Assembly (NCBI RefSeq): GCF_027497215.1
Contig: NZ_CP114904.1
Location: forward strand, 558,001-622,000
Length of the DNA: 64,000 nt
DNA from: Micromonospora sp. WMMD812
GTDB lineage: Bacteria; Actinomycetota; Actinomycetes; Mycobacteriales; Micromonosporaceae
Direction: 5' to 3'
The position numbers and the translations under genes were made by a program. Positions within the stretch are counted from its first letter, which is position 1, and every line of letters begins with the position of its first letter. Under the pieces are notes generated by a model. That model had not been told where the DNA came from, made no database searches, and saw nothing but the letters and a program-made list of their open reading frames with translations. Positions 48,690-56,828 of this stretch are shown here, piece by piece.

Positions 48690-49553
48690 TCAGCGTGGCG
48701 TCGCGGCGGGTGGACGCTGATCGCCGGCCGCAGCGGCGCCGGCAGCACCTCCCGCAGCGCCTGCCGCCGGCGTGTGCCCATGGCGGGCTCGGCGCTGGGG
48801 CCTCCAGTCGGTGAGCAGCGCCAGAGCGAGCAGGAGTTCGGCCATGTCGCCGCCGTAGTACATCAGGGTGGCGGCGCCCCGCAGTTCGTCGGCGGGCGCG
48901 GGGATCTGTACCAACAGTCCGGCGTACATGAGTTGGGCGAGCGCCGCGTGAGCGGCGATGGCCATGCCGAGGACGAGGATGCGGGCGCCGACGGATGGCC
49001 GCCGGGGGGCGGGGTCGCGGCCGGCGATGACCCAGGCGAAGAGGTAGCCGGCCGCCAGGAAGTGCAGATGTACGAGGTCGTGCAACAGCGGGTTGCTGAC
49101 CGTGGCGGTGTACAGGGGGGTGAGGTACAGCGCGGCGAGGCCGCCGATGTTGAGCGCCAGGGCGGTTACCGGATGGGCGACCAGGTGCGCGGGCCGGCTG
49201 CGCAGGACCCGGCCGATGGCCCGGCCCTGGCGCGGTGCCAGCGACCGCAGGAGAAGCGTGATAGGCGCGCCGAGCATGAGCGCCATCGGGGCGACCATCC
49301 CGATGATGAGATGTTGGAGCATGTGCCCGCGCAGGTCACCCGCGGGAAACGGCGCGGCTTGCGGGACGAGGGCCGCGCAGAGCAGTGCGGTCCCGGTGAG
49401 AAAGCTGAGGGTCCGTCGGTGGCTCCACCGCCGCCGGTGGCGCTGCTGCCCCAGCGCGAGCAGCAGGTAGGCGCAGGCGGCGACCGCCAGGACGACGAGG
49501 GGCAGGACTGGCGCGCCGACGTGGGTGCCGTCGGTGCCGTGCGCGATGATCAT
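48690..49553 (-). CDS. CtaG-like cytochrome c oxidase assembly membrane protein
   Basis: 287-residue protein with about seven hydrophobic segments. The Caa3_CtaG pattern is visible: RGHMLQHLIIGMVAPMALML with the conserved histidine pair, LHDLVHLHFLAAGYLFAWVI, and LMYYGGDMAELLLALAL near the end. Such proteins take part in copper delivery or assembly of haem-copper oxidases. The C-terminus is an Ala/Gly-rich tail. The ATG overlaps the DUF2243 stop by 4 nt, so the two are co-translated. Confidence 0.85.
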   Translation of the reverse strand: MIIAHGTDGTHVGAPVLPLVVLAVAACAYLLLALGQQRHRRRWSHRRTLSFLTGTALLCAALVPQAAPFPAGDLRGHMLQHLIIGMVAPMALMLGAPITLLLRSLAPRQGRAIGRVLRSRPAHLVAHPVTALALNIGGLAALYLTPLYTATVSNPLLHDLVHLHFLAAGYLFAWVIAGRDPAPRRPSVGARILVLGMAIAAHAALAQLMYAGLLVQIPAPADELRGAATLMYYGGDMAELLLALALLTDWRPQRRARHGHTPAAGAAGGAAGAAAAGDQRPPAATPR

Positions 49554-50089
49554 GCTCGGGTGGGGACCCCGGAGTCGGTGGCGCACAGGTCGAGAGACCG
49601 GCTGCCACGCTGCAACAGCCATCCACCGAGCACGAGCAGTGCGCCGAGGATCAGGAAGCCGATGTCCCAGGCGGTCTGGCCCGGGCCGGTGCGCACATGG
49701 TGGATGCCGAGGATGTGGTGATCCACAATTCCCTCGACGAGGTTGAACAGGCCCCAGCCGACAAGCATCCAACCCCAGAGCGCGCGTGAGGCCCAGACCC
49801 GGCCGCGAGAACGGGTGACTCGGGAGTACAGCAACCAGAGTCCGGTCAGAACCGCGAGCCAGGTGACGGCGTGGAAGATGCCGTCCCACACGGTGTTGAC
49901 CTTCAAGCCGTGCACGGTGTCGGCCGGGTAGTACCTGACGCCGATATGGTCGCTGTCGGTGCTGGTCAGCATGTGATGCCACTGCAGGATCTGGTGCAGC
50001 AGGATCCCGTCGACGAACCCGCCCAGCCCGACCCCCAGGACGATGCCGGGCAGGGTGAGGCTCAGGCCCTCCCTCTTGGTGCCTGCCAT
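49550..50089 (-). CDS. DUF2243 membrane protein
   Basis: 179-residue protein with four hydrophobic segments and the DUF2243 histidine-rich loops: GGFVDGILLHQILQWHHMLT after helix 1 and GIVDHHILGIHHV after helix 3. These conserved His and Asp residues could bind metal. It pairs with the CtaG-like protein, a frequent association in actinobacteria and proteobacteria, suggesting a role in copper or oxidase biogenesis, which is not proven. Confidence 0.85.
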   Translation of the reverse strand: MAGTKREGLSLTLPGIVLGVGLGGFVDGILLHQILQWHHMLTSTDSDHIGVRYYPADTVHGLKVNTVWDGIFHAVTWLAVLTGLWLLYSRVTRSRGRVWASRALWGWMLVGWGLFNLVEGIVDHHILGIHHVRTGPGQTAWDIGFLILGALLVLGGWLLQRGSRSLDLCATDSGVPTRA

Positions 50090-50270
50090 GCCGACCTCCA
50101 GCCGGACCTGTGGAAGCGGCGGTGCCGTCGGCGCGCCGGCCGAAGCCGCCAGGGGGTGGACGTTTCCAGGTCACCGTAGCCCAAAGCGGACGAAGTCGCC
50201 GTCGATCTCGTCGGAGCCCTGCGCCCGTGGACGGTGCTGACGACGGCCGCGCGGGCGCGGAAGGGCCGTC

Positions 50271-50317
50271 GTACGGGGAGGGGCCACTTGTTTGGGGCAA
50301 GGGGCCCCTCCCCGTAC
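50271..50317 (-). terminator. Hairpin terminator of the second tuf gene
   Basis: A perfect 15-bp inverted repeat, GTACGGGGAGGGGCC against its complement, encloses a loop that holds a further CTTG/CAAG pair. In the tuf direction it begins 2 nt after the stop codon. Confidence 0.8.
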
Positions 50318-50318
50318 C

Positions 50319-51506
50319 TCAGTCGAGCAGTTCGGTCACCGTGCCGGCGGCCACCGTGCGGCCGCCCTCGCGGACCGCGAAGCCGAGCCCGACGTCCATC
50401 GCGATCGGCTTGCCCAGCTCCACCGACAGGTCGACGGTGTCGCCGGGCAGGACCATCGTCACCTCGCCCAGGTCGACCGACCCGACCACGTCGGTCGTGC
50501 GGAAGTAGAACTGCGGCCGGTAGTTGGCGAAGAACGGCGTATGGCGCCCGCCTTCGGCGGTGGTCAGCGCGTAGAGCCTGGCCCGGAACCGCCGGTGCGG
50601 CGTCACGCTGCCCGGCAGCGCCACCACCTGACCCCGCTGTACCTGGTCGCGCTTGACCCCCCGCAGCAGTACGGCGGCGTTGTCCCCGGCCTCGGCGGTC
50701 GCCAACGACTTGCCGAAGGTCTCCAACCCCGTCGCCACCGTCGACAGCGTCGGGCCGAGACCGACCACCTCCACCGGGTCGCCGACCCGCAGGACGCCCC
50801 GCTCGATCGCGCCGGTCACCACCGTCCCCCGCCCGGAGATCGTCAACACGTTCTCGATCGGCATCAGGAACGGCTCGCCGAGCTCGCGGGCCGGCACCGG
50901 GACGTACCGGTCGACGGCGTCGAGCAGCTCCACGACGGAGGACACCCAGCGCGGGTCGCCCTCGAGGGCCCGCAGCGCCGACACCCGAACGACAGGCACC
51001 TCGTCGCCGGGGAACCCGTACTCGGACACCAGCTCGCGGACCTCGAGCTCGACCAGGTCGAGCAGCTCCGGGTCCTCCACCGCGTCGGCCTTGTTCATCG
51101 CCACCACCAGGTAGGGCACGCCGACCCGCCGAGCGAGCAACACGTGCTCGCGGGTCTGCGGCATCGCCCCGTCGAGCGCGGAGACGACGAGGATCGCACC
51201 GTCGACCTGTGCCGCCCCCGTGATCATGTTCTTCACGAAGTCGGCGTGGCCGGGCATGTCCACGTGGGCATAGTGCCGGGTCGCGGTCTCGTACTCGACA
51301 TGCGCGATGTTGATGGTGATGCCGCGCGCCACCTCCTCCGGCGCCCGGTCGATGCCGTCGAAGGACACGAACCGGTTGACGGAGGGGTCGCGGTCGGCGA
51401 GGACCTTCGTGATGGCGGCGGTCAGGGTCGTCTTGCCGTGGTCGACGTGACCCATCGTGCCGATGTTGAGGTGCGGCTTCGCGCGCACGAACTGGCTCTT
51501 GGCCAT
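50319..51506 (-). CDS. tuf: Divergent elongation factor Tu paralogue
   Basis: 395-residue complete EF-Tu. G1 is [10 protein letters not shown]3 is DMPGHADF (usual DCPGHADY), G4 is NKAD and G5 is [10 protein letters not shown], and domains 2 and 3 are intact ([34 protein letters not shown]). Many positions differ from housekeeping EF-Tu, for example [20 protein letters not shown]. No rps12, rps7 or fus gene is nearby, so this is a stand-alone extra copy like the tuf2/tuf3 genes of some streptomycetes. It may serve under stress or give resistance to an elfamycin-type antibiotic; both are inference. Confidence 0.93.
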   Translation of the reverse strand: MAKSQFVRAKPHLNIGTMGHVDHGKTTLTAAITKVLADRDPSVNRFVSFDGIDRAPEEVARGITINIAHVEYETATRHYAHVDMPGHADFVKNMITGAAQVDGAILVVSALDGAMPQTREHVLLARRVGVPYLVVAMNKADAVEDPELLDLVELEVRELVSEYGFPGDEVPVVRVSALRALEGDPRWVSSVVELLDAVDRYVPVPARELGEPFLMPIENVLTISGRGTVVTGAIERGVLRVGDPVEVVGLGPTLSTVATGLETFGKSLATAEAGDNAAVLLRGVKRDQVQRGQVVALPGSVTPHRRFRARLYALTTAEGGRHTPFFANYRPQFYFRTTDVVGSVDLGEVTMVLPGDTVDLSVELGKPIAMDVGLGFAVREGGRTVAAGTVTELLD

Positions 51507-51513
51507 AATAAGA

Positions 51514-51526
51514 CTCCACAGTGGAG
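51514..51526 (-). promoter_or_regulatory. Dyad covering the tuf ribosome binding site
   Basis: CTCCAC and GTGGAG flank one base. On the tuf mRNA the GGAG of the right arm is the Shine-Dalgarno, 7 nt before the ATG at 51506, so a short CTCCA-CTG-TGGAG hairpin could hide it. A run of seven T lies just upstream. Confidence 0.4.
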
Positions 51527-51668
51527 AAAAAAATGGCGGTCGACGAACGCGGGCGGGTGCAACCCCGCGAGATACCGCGCCAGAACCGCACGTCACGGCG
51601 CGCCCGCGAGGGCGGCGCCGGAGCACCGGGCCACCCTCCTCCGTGGTTCTGCCGGAGCGGGAGGAGGG

Positions 51669-51851
51669 TCAGCCTCGGGTATCAGCCAGCCACGCGCACA
51701 CGTCGGCGGGGCCCGGCAGGTGGATACCTGCGGGCCGCACAGCGCCGACGGTGCCGAACATGGCCATCACGCTAGCCTCGAACGTCCGGTGGGTCGACGG
51801 ATATTCCCCCACGGAGTCCCACGCGACGAAGTCGGCGCCCGTGAGGCCGCG
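51669..51851 (-). pseudogene. Possible coding remnant upstream of tuf
   Basis: The stretch between tuf and the secreted-protein gene (51507-51888) has no full gene. One minus-strand frame of 60 codons, closed by stops on both sides, reads like protein (ADFVAWDSVGEYPSTHRTF ... ADVCAWLADTRG). It has no good start at its front end, though internal GTG and ATG codons exist. It could be a decayed gene or a very small one. Confidence 0.25.
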
Positions 51852-51888
51852 CTATGTGGTGTGGTCGTGCAAACGGGACGACTCTGCG

Positions 51889-52419
51889 CTAGTCGACGTC
51901 GGCGCAGACGTTGTGCGTCGTGCCGTGGACCATCGTGATGGTCTTGTGGACGAGCGTGGGATCGAACTCCACGACGAAGACGCCGTCGACGATCCAGATA
52001 CCGCGTGGCAGTGAGCCGGCGTTCTCCCGGAAGCCGAGCAGCACCGGCCCGGTCACGTACCAGGTCATCGCGCCATCAGGGGCGTACTCCACCAGCGAGG
52101 TCCCGCTCGCGTCGACTCTGGTGACGGCCCCGGTCGCAAGGTTCGTCACCTCGTCGATGAGTGCGCCCGTGTACAGCTCGCGCCGGGGTGAGCCGTTCGG
52201 GTATTCCGCCAGCACGAGCTTGCGGACCTCGTCCACGACGGGCTGAACGCGGACGGGAAAGTCGCACCGCGCTCCGGCCGGCTGCTCGAACGCCTCCTGC
52301 GGCGCGGGCACCCAGCCGCCGTGCCTGTCGCCATTGGCGAGGGCGGGGTTGGCGATGGAGACGCTTGCGACGACCACGGTCGCGGTCAGGATCGATCCGA
52401 TCTTGCTTTTCCAGTTCAT
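51889..52419 (-). CDS. Secreted protein of unknown function
   Basis: 176-residue protein with a Sec signal peptide (MNWKSKIGSILTATVVVASV, cleavage likely after NPALA near residue 28). The mature part has two cysteines (CDFPV near residue 53, NVCADVD at the end) that could form a disulfide, and strand-rich segments such as TWYVTGPVLLGFREN and IWIVDGVFVVEFDP. I do not recognise the family. It is divergent from the BTAD-type regulator, 185 bp away, which could control it. Confidence 0.7.
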   Translation of the reverse strand: MNWKSKIGSILTATVVVASVSIANPALANGDRHGGWVPAPQEAFEQPAGARCDFPVRVQPVVDEVRKLVLAEYPNGSPRRELYTGALIDEVTNLATGAVTRVDASGTSLVEYAPDGAMTWYVTGPVLLGFRENAGSLPRGIWIVDGVFVVEFDPTLVHKTITMVHGTTHNVCADVD

Positions 52420-52604
52420 TGCTGACTCCGCTTCGTCGGCGGTCGGACCTGACGAGCATCACCAACTCCGTTGACCACGTCCTCACCGCGTGACGGCACG
52501 AAGCCCGCTCGGCGGCAGCTGCCGCGACGTCGTCGACCACCGGGCTCACCAATGCCTCACCAGTTCCGGCGACCTATCGTGGGCGCGGAGGAGGAACAGC
52601 TGAC

Positions 52605-53963
52605 ATGGAGTTTCGACTGCTCGGTCCGTTCGAAGCCCGCCACCGGGGTCAGCTCGTTGACCTGAGCAGCCGGCGGCAGGAGCGGTGCATACTGGCGGTC
52701 CTTCTGCTCGACGTGGGCCACCTGGTCAGCATCGATCGCCTCATCGACCTGCTCTGGAACGGCCGCCCGCCCGCGTCGGCGCGTGGCGCGGTGCACACCT
52801 ACATCGGACGGCTCCGCGCGGGGCTGGCGCCCTACGGGGCACGAATCCGCACCGGCGGCGACGGTTACCTGATGGAGCAGGACGATCACCACGTCGACGT
52901 CGACGAGTTCAGCCAGCTCGCTTACCAGGCGAGCGCTGCCACGGACCCTGCGCAGCGGGTGCGGCTGCTCGACCAGGCGCTTGCCCTCTGGCGCGGCCCA
53001 TTGCTCGCTGACACCGCCGATTGGGAGCTGCGTGAACGGCTGGAGGGTCCGCTCGAGGAGCTCCGGCTCACCGGCCTCGAACTACGGGCCGAGGCGCAGC
53101 TCGCGCTCGGCCGGCACCCCCGGGTGATCACCGAGCTGACGCCGCTGGTCACCCAGCATCCGACCCGGGAACGGCTCGTCGCCACCCTGATGACCGGGCT
53201 GTACCGGGGCGGGCGGCAGGCTGACGCGCTGCAGCTCTACCGGAGCACTCGGCAGACACTGGTGGACGATTTCGGGATCGAGCCGGGTGTGCGCCTGCGT
53301 GAGGCGCACCGGCGAATCCTCCGCGACGACCAGGGGCTCGACCGACCGGGCCGGCCGATCTACGAGGTGCGGGTCCGCGACGAGAGCCTGCCGTGGAGCG
53401 TCGGCGGGCACCCGGCGCTGGAGTTCTGCAACACCTTCGCCGGTTGGGGACACGAACCGCCGTTGCCCGGCTCGGAGTGGCTCCGCGAGTACCGCACGCT
53501 GGCCGTGTGGACGGGCCATGTCGGACTGGTCGACGACGCGGCCGTGAGTCGCCTGACGGCACTCGCCCGGCGCGACCCGGACACCGCCACCGAAGTGCTC
53601 AACGAGGCCCGCGCCCTACGCGCCCGCATGTATGCCTGTCTGACCAGCAACCCGGACGACCGACAGGCGTTCGACGACGTGGCACGGTACGCCGAGGCCG
53701 CCGCCAAGACGCTGGTGTTTCGACGGGACACCAACGGCGGCGGACGGTGGTGGCCAAGCATCAGCGCCGGCCTTCGGCTGCCTCTCCATGCAGCCGCATG
53801 GAGCGCCGCCGAGCTCCTGGCCGATCCGCGGCGGGTGACCATCCGGGTCTGCCCCGACGAACGGTGTGGGTGGCTGTTCCTCGACGAGGCGGGCATGCGT
53901 CGCTGGTGCAGCCTCGCCACTTGCGGCCGGTCCCTGGGCGAGGCGCCCTGCCCGAGCGCCTGA
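52605..53963 (+). CDS. SARP/BTAD regulator fused to an ABATE-CGNR zinc-finger module
   Basis: 452-residue regulator with two different DNA-binding modules. Residues about 1-95 are the SARP/AfsR winged helix (EFRLLGPFEARHRGQLVDL, LSIDRLIDLLW-like), and 100-245 the BTAD helical repeats (FSQLAYQASAAT, LYRGGRQADALQLYRSTRQT). Residues about 265-400 are an ABATE domain (GHPALEFCNTFAGW) and 405-452 a CGNR zinc finger with ligands in VCPDERC and WCSLATC. The usual terminal C-G-N-R is C-G-R-S here. GGAGGAGGAA precedes the ATG. The fusion could join two promoters or half-sites. Confidence 0.85.
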   Translation: MEFRLLGPFEARHRGQLVDLSSRRQERCILAVLLLDVGHLVSIDRLIDLLWNGRPPASARGAVHTYIGRLRAGLAPYGARIRTGGDGYLMEQDDHHVDVDEFSQLAYQASAATDPAQRVRLLDQALALWRGPLLADTADWELRERLEGPLEELRLTGLELRAEAQLALGRHPRVITELTPLVTQHPTRERLVATLMTGLYRGGRQADALQLYRSTRQTLVDDFGIEPGVRLREAHRRILRDDQGLDRPGRPIYEVRVRDESLPWSVGGHPALEFCNTFAGWGHEPPLPGSEWLREYRTLAVWTGHVGLVDDAAVSRLTALARRDPDTATEVLNEARALRARMYACLTSNPDDRQAFDDVARYAEAAAKTLVFRRDTNGGGRWWPSISAGLRLPLHAAAWSAAELLADPRRVTIRVCPDERCGWLFLDEAGMRRWCSLATCGRSLGEAPCPSA

Positions 53964-54005
53964 TGGCCCCGGAGGAACTGCCCTACGACGAGCCGGAGCT
54001 GACGG

Positions 54006-54503
54006 TCAGTCCGTGTCCAGCGGCAGCTCGACCGGCTCGGCGGTCGCGCCGGCGGGCGCGGAGTGCTGCGGCGCGGCGCGGGCCGGCAACCGCGAGTGCC
54101 GGTGGTTGCGCACGGCGACCTCGCAGGTGACGAGGTGGATCGGCGCGGGCGGTGCGGCGAACGGCCCCGGACCCCAGCGGACCCAGAGCGCGACCCGGCC
54201 CGCGTCCGCCTCGGCGAGCAGCTTCTCGACGGTGCGCCGGCGGTCGGTGTGGTCCACCTCGACGACGATCGGACGGCCGGCGGGACGGGCGAAGGCGACA
54301 TCCACCACCGAGTGCCGATCCTGGTACGGGGCGGGTAGCGGGACGACGCTCGCGGCGCGTCGGTACACCCGGAAGCCGTGGGCCTCCCCCCACGCGGCGA
54401 CCGCCTCGACGAGGAGCGTGGTGACGTCGCGGGTCGACCGGTCCACGAACGTGAGCCGGCTCAGGTGCGCCGTCAGCGAGGCGGCGAGCGCGTCGTCGTT
54501 CAC
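54006..54503 (-). CDS. Small protein with PD-(D/E)xK-nuclease-like pattern
   Basis: 165-residue protein of unknown function. The central part, SVVDVAFARPAGRPIVVEVD followed by RTVEKLLAEADAGRVALWVR, has an Asp on one strand, E-V-D on the next and a Lys on the following helix, reminiscent of restriction-endonuclease-like folds. The canonical Lys of (D/E)xK is not in place, so activity is uncertain. The C-terminal 40 residues look disordered. The GTG at 54503 overlaps the stop of a tiny upstream frame. Confidence 0.55.
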   Translation of the reverse strand: MNDDALAASLTAHLSRLTFVDRSTRDVTTLLVEAVAAWGEAHGFRVYRRAASVVPLPAPYQDRHSVVDVAFARPAGRPIVVEVDHTDRRRTVEKLLAEADAGRVALWVRWGPGPFAAPPAPIHLVTCEVAVRNHRHSRLPARAAPQHSAPAGATAEPVELPLDTD

Positions 54504-54586
54504 GACTCGCTCCGGTCGCCGCGCGGAACGGGCACCACGGCGCGCGTGAGGTCCGGTGGTGTGCTCAACAGCTCGGTCCGGACCAC
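54500..54586 (-). CDS. Possible 28-residue coupled leader peptide
   Basis: A short frame starting GTG at 54586 (VVRTELLSTPPDLTRAVVPV...) ends in TGA overlapping the GTG of the nuclease-like gene. Such overlap usually marks translational coupling. It has no clear Shine-Dalgarno, and the same frame is open further upstream through the VOC gene, so it may be fortuitous. Confidence 0.3.
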   Translation of the reverse strand: MVRTELLSTPPDLTRAVVPVPRGDRSES

Positions 54587-54687
54587 GCCTGCACGGTAAT
54601 CGGCCGCGCGGGACGGCGGATCGGTGCCCTCCTCCCGGGCCGGGGCCGGATCGACCCCGGCGCCGAGCGAGTTGTCCGGGCGAAGGG

Positions 54688-55149
54688 TCAGTCGAGGCAG
54701 AACTCGTTGCCCTCGGGGTCGGTCATCACGATCCATCCGGTGCTCATCGGGGGAGCGGGCTCGTGGCGACGTACCCGCGTCGCCCCCCGCGCGACGAGCC
54801 GATCGCACTCGGCCTCCAGCGCCGCCATCCGCTCCTCGCCCTGCAGTCCGGGAGCCGCACGGACGTCGAGGTGGACGCGGTTCTTGGCGACCTTGTCCTC
54901 CGGCACCTGCTGGAAGAACAGCCGGGGGCCGTGCCCGTCCGGGTCCTCGATGGCCGACCTCGTGTTGCGCTGCTCCTCCGGTACGCCGATCCGCGCGAGG
55001 TAGTCGTCCCACGCCGCCAGCGGGTCGGTGCCCTCGGGCAGGTCGACTCCGGGCGGCCCGGGGTGGACGTAGCCCAGCACGTCACGCCAGAAGGTCGACA
55101 GCGCCCGCGGGTCGTGGGCGTCGAAGGTGACCTGGATGTGGCGGCTCAT
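54688..55149 (-). CDS. VOC/glyoxalase-family protein
   Basis: 153-residue protein with the two beta-alpha-beta-beta-beta modules of the VOC fold: HIQVTFDAHDPRALSTFWRD at the start, KNRVHLDVRA in the middle and GWIVMTDPEGNEFCLD at the end. H, H/D and E positions for a metal centre are present. Such proteins act as small-molecule isomerases, dioxygenases or drug-binding resistance proteins; the substrate is unknown. It overlaps the DinB gene by 4 nt. Confidence 0.88.
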   Translation of the reverse strand: MSRHIQVTFDAHDPRALSTFWRDVLGYVHPGPPGVDLPEGTDPLAAWDDYLARIGVPEEQRNTRSAIEDPDGHGPRLFFQQVPEDKVAKNRVHLDVRAAPGLQGEERMAALEAECDRLVARGATRVRRHEPAPPMSTGWIVMTDPEGNEFCLD

Positions 55150-55733
55150 CGCGTTGCTCCGTTCGTCGCGGGTTTCGTGTGCAGGTAGAGATCGCGCAGC
55201 AGGCAGACCTCGGACAGATGGTGGATCAGCTCGCGGTGGATGTGCAGCACCAGATCGGCCATGGGCGCGTCGGGGTAGGGCTCCTTCGCGCCGACCGGGA
55301 CCCGCAACCCGGCCTCGCCGAGGCCGCGGACGCCGGCCAGCCAGACGTCGAGTTGGGTCGCGAGCTGGTCGAGCGCGGTGGCCGCGCCGCCGGCGTACTC
55401 CCAGGTCTCGTACGACGCCGCCGGCGCGCCGAAGTGCGCCGCGTTGCGCGCGGCGAGCACGCCGACGACGACGTGACCGAGTCGCCACGCGATCGTGGTG
55501 AAGGCCGCCGGATCGGGCGCGGGGAAGGCGTAGTCGATGGTGAAGTCCCCGGCGCCGGCCTGCACGGGCGCCGTCGAGCTGCCGCGTGGCCGCACGCTCC
55601 AGGCGTCCGGCACCGGCGACCAGAAGTACTCGTCGTCGGTGAGACCGTCGAGTCGGGCCCGGAGCTGATGGTTCCAGTGGAACTCCCACTGCTCGCGCAG
55701 CGTCCGGTTCCAGTCGAGTTCGTCCGCATCCAT
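55146..55733 (-). CDS. DinB-family (four-helix metal-binding) protein
   Basis: 195-residue protein of the DinB/mycothiol-transferase-like superfamily. The metal-binding histidines are expected in WRLGHVVVGVLAARN and in the late helix HIHRELIHHLSEVCLLRDL. In actinobacteria many members are thiol-dependent transferases. The gene heads a two-gene unit with the VOC protein and is divergent from a WYL regulator with a shared palindrome, so this is likely a regulated detoxification pair. Confidence 0.85.
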   Translation of the reverse strand: MDADELDWNRTLREQWEFHWNHQLRARLDGLTDDEYFWSPVPDAWSVRPRGSSTAPVQAGAGDFTIDYAFPAPDPAAFTTIAWRLGHVVVGVLAARNAAHFGAPAASYETWEYAGGAATALDQLATQLDVWLAGVRGLGEAGLRVPVGAKEPYPDAPMADLVLHIHRELIHHLSEVCLLRDLYLHTKPATNGATR

Positions 55734-55753
55734 GCCGCCTACCCTGACACCCC

Positions 55754-55776
55754 TAGCGGACAGCGTCGGTCCGCTA
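55754..55776. promoter_or_regulatory. Operator palindrome TAGCGGAC-N7-GTCCGCTA
   Basis: A perfect 8-bp inverted repeat with 7-nt spacer in the 62-bp divergent region between the DinB/VOC genes and the WYL regulator. The right arm overlaps TATCTC, a possible -10 box for the regulator. It is well placed for control of both directions by the WYL protein. Confidence 0.6.
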
Positions 55777-55795
55777 TCTCTGGCAGGGTGGTGAC

Positions 55796-56788
55796 ATGGC
55801 CGTGCCGCGCGGTGCCGACCGGGACACGACGGAGCGGGTGCTCACCCTGCTCGGGCTGCTGCAGCAGCGCCACGTCTGGACCGGCCCCGAGCTCGCCGAC
55901 CGGCTCGGGGTCACTGCGCGCACGATTCGGCGCGACGTCGAGCGGCTGCGCACGCTCGGCTATCCGGTTCACGCCAGCCACGGTGTCGGCGGCGGCTACC
56001 AGCTCGGCCCGGGACAACGGCTGCCGCCGCTGCTCCTCGACGACGAGGAGGCGATCGCCACCGCGGTCTCGCTGCTCGCCGGCGCCGGGGGCGCGGTCGC
56101 CGGCGCCGGCGACGCCGCACTCCGGGCGCTGACCAAGCTCGACCGGGTGCTGCCCACCCGGCTGCGGCACGATGTGCGCGCGCTCGCCGGCTCGGTGGAG
56201 TCCTTCGGCGGAGGGCGCGCACCGGTCGACCCCGAGGTGCTCACGACGCTGGCCAGAGCCTGCCGCGACGAGGTCGAGACCGGCTTCGACTACCCGTCGG
56301 GGAGGGAGGTACGACGGCGACGGGTCGAGCCCTACCGCCTGGTCGCCTCCGACCGCCGCTGGTACCTCCTCGCCTACGACCTCGACCGCGACGACTGGCG
56401 CAGCTTCCGCGTCGACCGGATGACGGACGTGTCCGCCCGGACCTGGCGCTTCCGCCCGCGGACGGCGCCCGACGCGGCGACGTACGTGCAGCAGGGTGTG
56501 GCCAGCCGGGCCTACCCGCACCAGGCGCGCTTCCTCGTGCACGCGTCGGCCGACACGGTACGCGCACAGATTCCGGCGTCGGCGGCCGTCGTGCAGCCGC
56601 GGGGGAGTGAGCGCTGCGAGGTGCTCAGTGGCGGCGGCACCCTCGACTTCGTGCTCATGCACGTGCTCCTGCTCGGGCACGACTTCGAGGTGCTCGATCC
56701 TCCGGAGCTCGTGACGCGCTGTCGTGAGCTGGCGGAGAGACTGCTGTCGGCCGGAGCGGGGATCCCACCGGTCCGCGACAAGGAATGA
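55796..56788 (+). CDS. WYL-domain transcriptional regulator (YafY type)
   Basis: 330-residue regulator. The N-terminal HTH_11 (VLTLLGLLQQRHVWTGPELA, RLGVTARTIRRDVERLRTLG) is followed by a WYL ligand-binding domain from about residue 140 with RRVEPYRLVASDRRWYLLAY and the DWRSFRVDRM strand, then a WCX-like end. AGGGTGG lies 7 nt before the ATG. It faces the DinB/VOC pair and probably controls it. Confidence 0.9.
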   Translation: MAVPRGADRDTTERVLTLLGLLQQRHVWTGPELADRLGVTARTIRRDVERLRTLGYPVHASHGVGGGYQLGPGQRLPPLLLDDEEAIATAVSLLAGAGGAVAGAGDAALRALTKLDRVLPTRLRHDVRALAGSVESFGGGRAPVDPEVLTTLARACRDEVETGFDYPSGREVRRRRVEPYRLVASDRRWYLLAYDLDRDDWRSFRVDRMTDVSARTWRFRPRTAPDAATYVQQGVASRAYPHQARFLVHASADTVRAQIPASAAVVQPRGSERCEVLSGGGTLDFVLMHVLLLGHDFEVLDPPELVTRCRELAERLLSAGAGIPPVRDKE

Positions 56789-56828
56789 CTCGCCGATCGG
56801 TCGGTCGCGGCCCGGCCGCCTGCTCGAC

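Noticed and set aside
54500..55012. 170-codon minus-strand frame across the VOC gene
   Set aside because: Most of it overlaps the VOC gene in another frame; only the last 28 codons could be a coupled leader.
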